This document shows positions 61,639-64,000 of a DNA stretch of 64,000 nt, piece after piece. The stretch spans positions 95,662 through 159,661 of the forward strand of contig NZ_LMUE01000017.1 in the NCBI RefSeq assembly GCF_009766065.1, written 5' to 3'. A program made the position numbers and the translations under genes. Origin of the DNA: Dyella sp. S184. GTDB taxonomy: Bacteria; Pseudomonadota; Gammaproteobacteria; Xanthomonadales; Rhodanobacteraceae. Within the stretch, counting starts at the first letter, position 1; every line of letters starts with the position of its first letter. Below the pieces are notes generated by a model. It was given only the letters and a program-made list of their open reading frames with translations. It searched no databases and was not told where the DNA came from.

Positions 61639-62148
61639 ATGATCGTGCTTCGACCAGCTGTCGCCGGCTTGCCGTGCGTGACGATGTGGCTCAAGCCCAA
61701 TCGCGCGCTCAGCCGGCGCGGGTTGCGTCGATTGATCGTGGTTCTGGTGGCACTGGCGCTGATAACGGCAGGACTGGGCGCATGGCAGGGGAATGTATTT
61801 GCTCCGCTGTTTGCCTTGGCTGAATCCGCCGCCGTGGCTGTCGCGTTGAGCGTGGCCTGGCGGGCCGGCGACCGTAGTGAGCGCATCACCCTCGACGCTT
61901 CGTCGCTGGAGGTGCAATCCCTGCCAGGTCGCCGCAGTGTGCGTTTCCAGTCGTACTGGGTACGCGTGCTGCTGGAGCCGGGCAATGGGCGCCAGCGCCT
62001 GCTGCTGTCATCGCACGGACACGAGCTGGAGATCGGCGCTTTTCTGGCGGAACAGGAACGCGTCGAGCTGTCGAAGAAACTCATGGTGTTGCTGGCTGAT
62101 TTCAATGGCCCGCCACGCGAACAGGTTCAACAAAGGTGCAAGACATGA
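61639..62148 (+). CDS. DUF2244 family membrane protein upstream of coxB
   Basis: A 169-residue protein with two adjacent membrane helices at about 33-75 (LIVVLVALALITAGLGAW and FAPLFALAESAAVAVALSV), and a C-terminal soluble part with VRFQSYWVRVLLEPGNGRQRLLLSSHGHELEIGAFL, the DUF2244 hallmark. DUF2244 proteins often lie beside cytochrome oxidase genes. The ATG at 61639 (MIVLRP) is the likely start; longer frames to 61471 or a shorter start at 61684 are possible. Its TGA overlaps the coxB ATG by one codon (ATGA), coupling it to the oxidase operon. A role in oxidase assembly is inference only. Confidence 0.8.
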   Translation: MIVLRPAVAGLPCVTMWLKPNRALSRRGLRRLIVVLVALALITAGLGAWQGNVFAPLFALAESAAVAVALSVAWRAGDRSERITLDASSLEVQSLPGRRSVRFQSYWVRVLLEPGNGRQRLLLSSHGHELEIGAFLAEQERVELSKKLMVLLADFNGPPREQVQQRCKT

Positions 62149-63080
62149 CATCTGGCGGCATCAGGCGATCATTCACGGCATGGGCGGCACTTGCCCTTGC
62201 GCTGTTCGGCGGCGCGGCTCAGGCCAATCCGCATCCGTACCAGCTGAACATGCAGCGCGGCGTGAGCACCTGGTCACAGGTGCCCTATGACCTGAACAAC
62301 ATATCGCTCGGCGTGTGCGTGGTGATCGGCATCCTGGTGTTCGGCGCGATGTTCATCGCCATGTTCCGCTTCCGCAAATCGCGCGGCGCGGTGGCCGAGA
62401 AGTGGTCGCACAACACCATGCTGGAAATCGTCTGGACCACGGTCCCGGTGATCATCCTGATCGTGCTGGCCTACCTGGCGACCGGCGGCATTACCTCCTG
62501 GTCCGACACCACCGGTTCGCAGATGACGGTCAAGGTCACCGGCTACCAGTGGAAGTGGCGCTACGACTACGTCGACTACCTGGGCAAGCCGATCAGCAAG
62601 GTCGGCTTCATGTCCAAGCTTGATACGCTGAGCGACCAGACCCGCCAGCTCGGTTCCGGCATGGACCCTTATAAGGTCATGACGGGCGACGAGAACACCT
62701 ACCTGCTGAACGTGGACAAGCCGTTAGTGGTGCCGGTCGACACCAAGATCCGCTTCGTGATCACCGGTGCCGACGTGATCCACTCCTGGTGGGTGCCGGC
62801 GCTGGGCTGGAAGCTCGATGCGATTCCCGGAATCATCAATGCGGCCTGGACCAACATCACGGTGCCGGGTACGTATCGCGGCCAGTGTGCCGAGCTGTGT
62901 GGCCAGGATCACGGCTTCATGCCGATCGTGGTGGTGGCCAAGTCCAAGGCGGATTTCGCCAAGTGGCTGGCCGAGCAGGAGGCGCAGTCGGCAGCACCTG
63001 CCGCGGCACCGGCGGCGGCCTCCACGGCGGCTGCACCGGCGTCCGCCCAGACCGCTGCGGCACCTGCCACGGCCAAGTAA
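62145..63080 (+). CDS. coxB: Cytochrome c oxidase subunit II
   Basis: A 311-residue subunit of an aa3-type oxidase, receiving electrons from cytochrome c at its CuA centre. A signal peptide (ending GAAQA) is followed by two membrane helices (about 50-72 and 92-114) and a cupredoxin domain. The full CuA ligand set is visible: His213 (VIHSWWVPALG), Cys248, Glu250, Cys252, His256 and Met259 in CAELCGQDHGFM. The C-terminal 40 residues are an Ala/Pro-rich tail without a cytochrome c domain. The ATG at 62145 has an AAAGG site and overlaps the DUF2244 stop. It is followed 69 bp downstream by subunit I. Confidence 0.96.
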   Translation: MTSGGIRRSFTAWAALALALFGGAAQANPHPYQLNMQRGVSTWSQVPYDLNNISLGVCVVIGILVFGAMFIAMFRFRKSRGAVAEKWSHNTMLEIVWTTVPVIILIVLAYLATGGITSWSDTTGSQMTVKVTGYQWKWRYDYVDYLGKPISKVGFMSKLDTLSDQTRQLGSGMDPYKVMTGDENTYLLNVDKPLVVPVDTKIRFVITGADVIHSWWVPALGWKLDAIPGIINAAWTNITVPGTYRGQCAELCGQDHGFMPIVVVAKSKADFAKWLAEQEAQSAAPAAAPAAASTAAAPASAQTAAAPATAK

Positions 63081-63149
63081 GGCCGATCCCCAGCTACTCG
63101 CAGTCTCATCGCAGTCGCATTCAATATTTCAGGTTAGAGGTGCAAGGCC

Positions 63150-64000
63150 ATGTCCCACGCAGCCACCCATGATCAGCACGATGATCACCACGGCGCGCCG
63201 AAGAGTTTCTTCCAGCGTTGGTGCATGTCCACCAACCACAAGGACATCGGCACGCTGTACCTGGTTTTCGCGCTGGTAATGTTCTTCATCGGCGGCAGTT
63301 TCGCGATGCTGATCCGCGCCGAGCTGTTCACGCCGGGCATGCAGCTGATGCAGCCGTATTTCTTCAACCAGCTGACCACGATGCATGCGCTGGTGATGAT
63401 CTTCGGCGCGATCATGCCGGCCTTCGTCGGCCTCGGTAACTGGATGATCCCGTTGATGGTCGGCGCGCCGGACATGGCATTGCCGCGCATGAACAACCTA
63501 TCGTTCTGGATCCTGCCGTTCGCCTTCACCCTGCTGCTGTCCACCCTGTTCATGGCAGGCGGTGGCCCGGCCGGTGGCTGGACGATGTATCCGCCGCTGT
63601 CACTGCAGAGCGATTCGCTGGCCTATGTGGTGTTCGCGATCCACCTGATGGGCATCAGCTCGATCATGGGCGCGATCAACATCATCGCGACCATCCTCAA
63701 CATGCGCGCGCCCGGCATGGATCTGCTGAAGATGCCGGTATTCGTGTGGAGCTGGCTGATCACGGCGTTCCTGCTGATCGCGGTGATGCCGGTGCTGGCC
63801 GGTGCGGTGACGATGCTGCTCACCGACAAGTACTTCGGCACCAACTTCTTCAACCCGGGCGGCGGCGGTGACCCCGTCCTGTTTCAACATATCTTCTGGT
63901 TCTTCGGGCATCCCGAGGTGTACATCATGATCCTGCCGGCATTCGGGATCATCTCGGAGATCATCCCGACCTTCGCGCGCAAGCCGATCTTCGGCTACAA
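63150..64000 (+). CDS. ctaD: Cytochrome c oxidase subunit I, partial
   Basis: The first 283 codons of the haem-copper oxidase catalytic subunit; the 3' end lies beyond the window. A histidine-rich cytoplasmic N-terminus ([15 protein letters not shown]) precedes [18 protein letters not shown]. The low-spin haem ligand histidine is in [15 protein letters not shown], and the CuB/haem a3 site begins in [15 protein letters not shown], containing the covalent His-Tyr pair of A-type oxidases. Glu in GHPEVY marks the D-channel branch. The ATG at 63150 is preceded by a GAGG sequence. It is the third gene of the operon with DUF2244 and coxB. Confidence 0.97.
   Translation, partial: MSHAATHDQHDDHHGAPKSFFQRWCMSTNHKDIGTLYLVFALVMFFIGGSFAMLIRAELFTPGMQLMQPYFFNQLTTMHALVMIFGAIMPAFVGLGNWMIPLMVGAPDMALPRMNNLSFWILPFAFTLLLSTLFMAGGGPAGGWTMYPPLSLQSDSLAYVVFAIHLMGISSIMGAINIIATILNMRAPGMDLLKMPVFVWSWLITAFLLIAVMPVLAGAVTMLLTDKYFGTNFFNPGGGGDPVLFQHIFWFFGHPEVYIMILPAFGIISEIIPTFARKPIFGY

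Overview
The window is a high-GC chromosomal stretch from a gammaproteobacterium, most likely of the order Xanthomonadales, Rhodanobacteraceae-like (Rhodanobacter, Dyella or Frateuria type). This placement is inferred from gene content: a sedolisin protease with PKD domains, an mdtABC plus NodT-type efflux operon, a cytochrome c4 and tandem DsbA lipoprotein block next to EngB, a PutA without a DNA-binding domain, a YcgL protein, a DUF2244-CoxB-CtaD junction, and many alanine/proline/serine-rich tails on exported proteins. It looks like ordinary chromosome; I saw no phage, insertion sequence, CRISPR array, rRNA or tRNA.

Layout. 1-1962: secreted S53 protease, cut by the window edge. 1963-2840: AT-richer gap with no convincing gene. 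2841-4076: HI0933-type flavoprotein. 4095-13259 (minus): tripartite RND efflux operon, adaptor > pump > pump > outer membrane channel, with ATGA overlaps. 13487-17520 (minus): glutaminyl-peptide cyclotransferase, DbpA helicase, and an ArsR repressor with a cupin-DUF2867 fusion protein. 17714-19339: folB-folK facing a pteridine reductase. 19412-23901: EcsC protein, a TonB-dependent receptor behind a perfect Zur-type palindrome, and a MidA methyltransferase. 23911-34762: GT-C-like membrane protein, LTA-synthase-like sulfatase, CCA-adding enzyme, histidine phosphatase, NDUFA9-like SDR, soluble lytic transglycosylase and a membrane-anchored GH17 protein. 34706-41023: small membrane protein and EEP hydrolase, two DsbA-like lipoproteins, cytochrome c4, EngB, free methionine-R-sulfoxide reductase, BioD and a small hypothetical protein. 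41138-49989: M3 peptidase with a clear terminator, Kef-type antiporter, GT9 glycosyltransferase and a very large membrane ankyrin protein. 50064-50357: YcgL.

50442-58136 (minus) is the most interesting block: an AraC regulator, a parallel beta-helix lipoprotein, a diheme cytochrome c lipoprotein, a TonB-dependent receptor and a coniferyl-aldehyde-dehydrogenase-like enzyme, all in one direction. The beta-helix and diheme proteins match a recurrent exported gene pair that, to my knowledge, has no assigned function (TIGR03805/TIGR03806, SO2930-type). I infer an uptake-plus-periplasmic-oxidation module for an unknown substrate.

The window ends with PutA (minus) diverging from DUF2244 > coxB > ctaD, the start of the aa3 cytochrome oxidase operon; ctaD is cut by the window edge. 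Start codons were chosen from ribosome binding sites, overlaps and known family N-termini, so several are shorter than the longest open frame. All functions are from reading the protein sequence without database searches.
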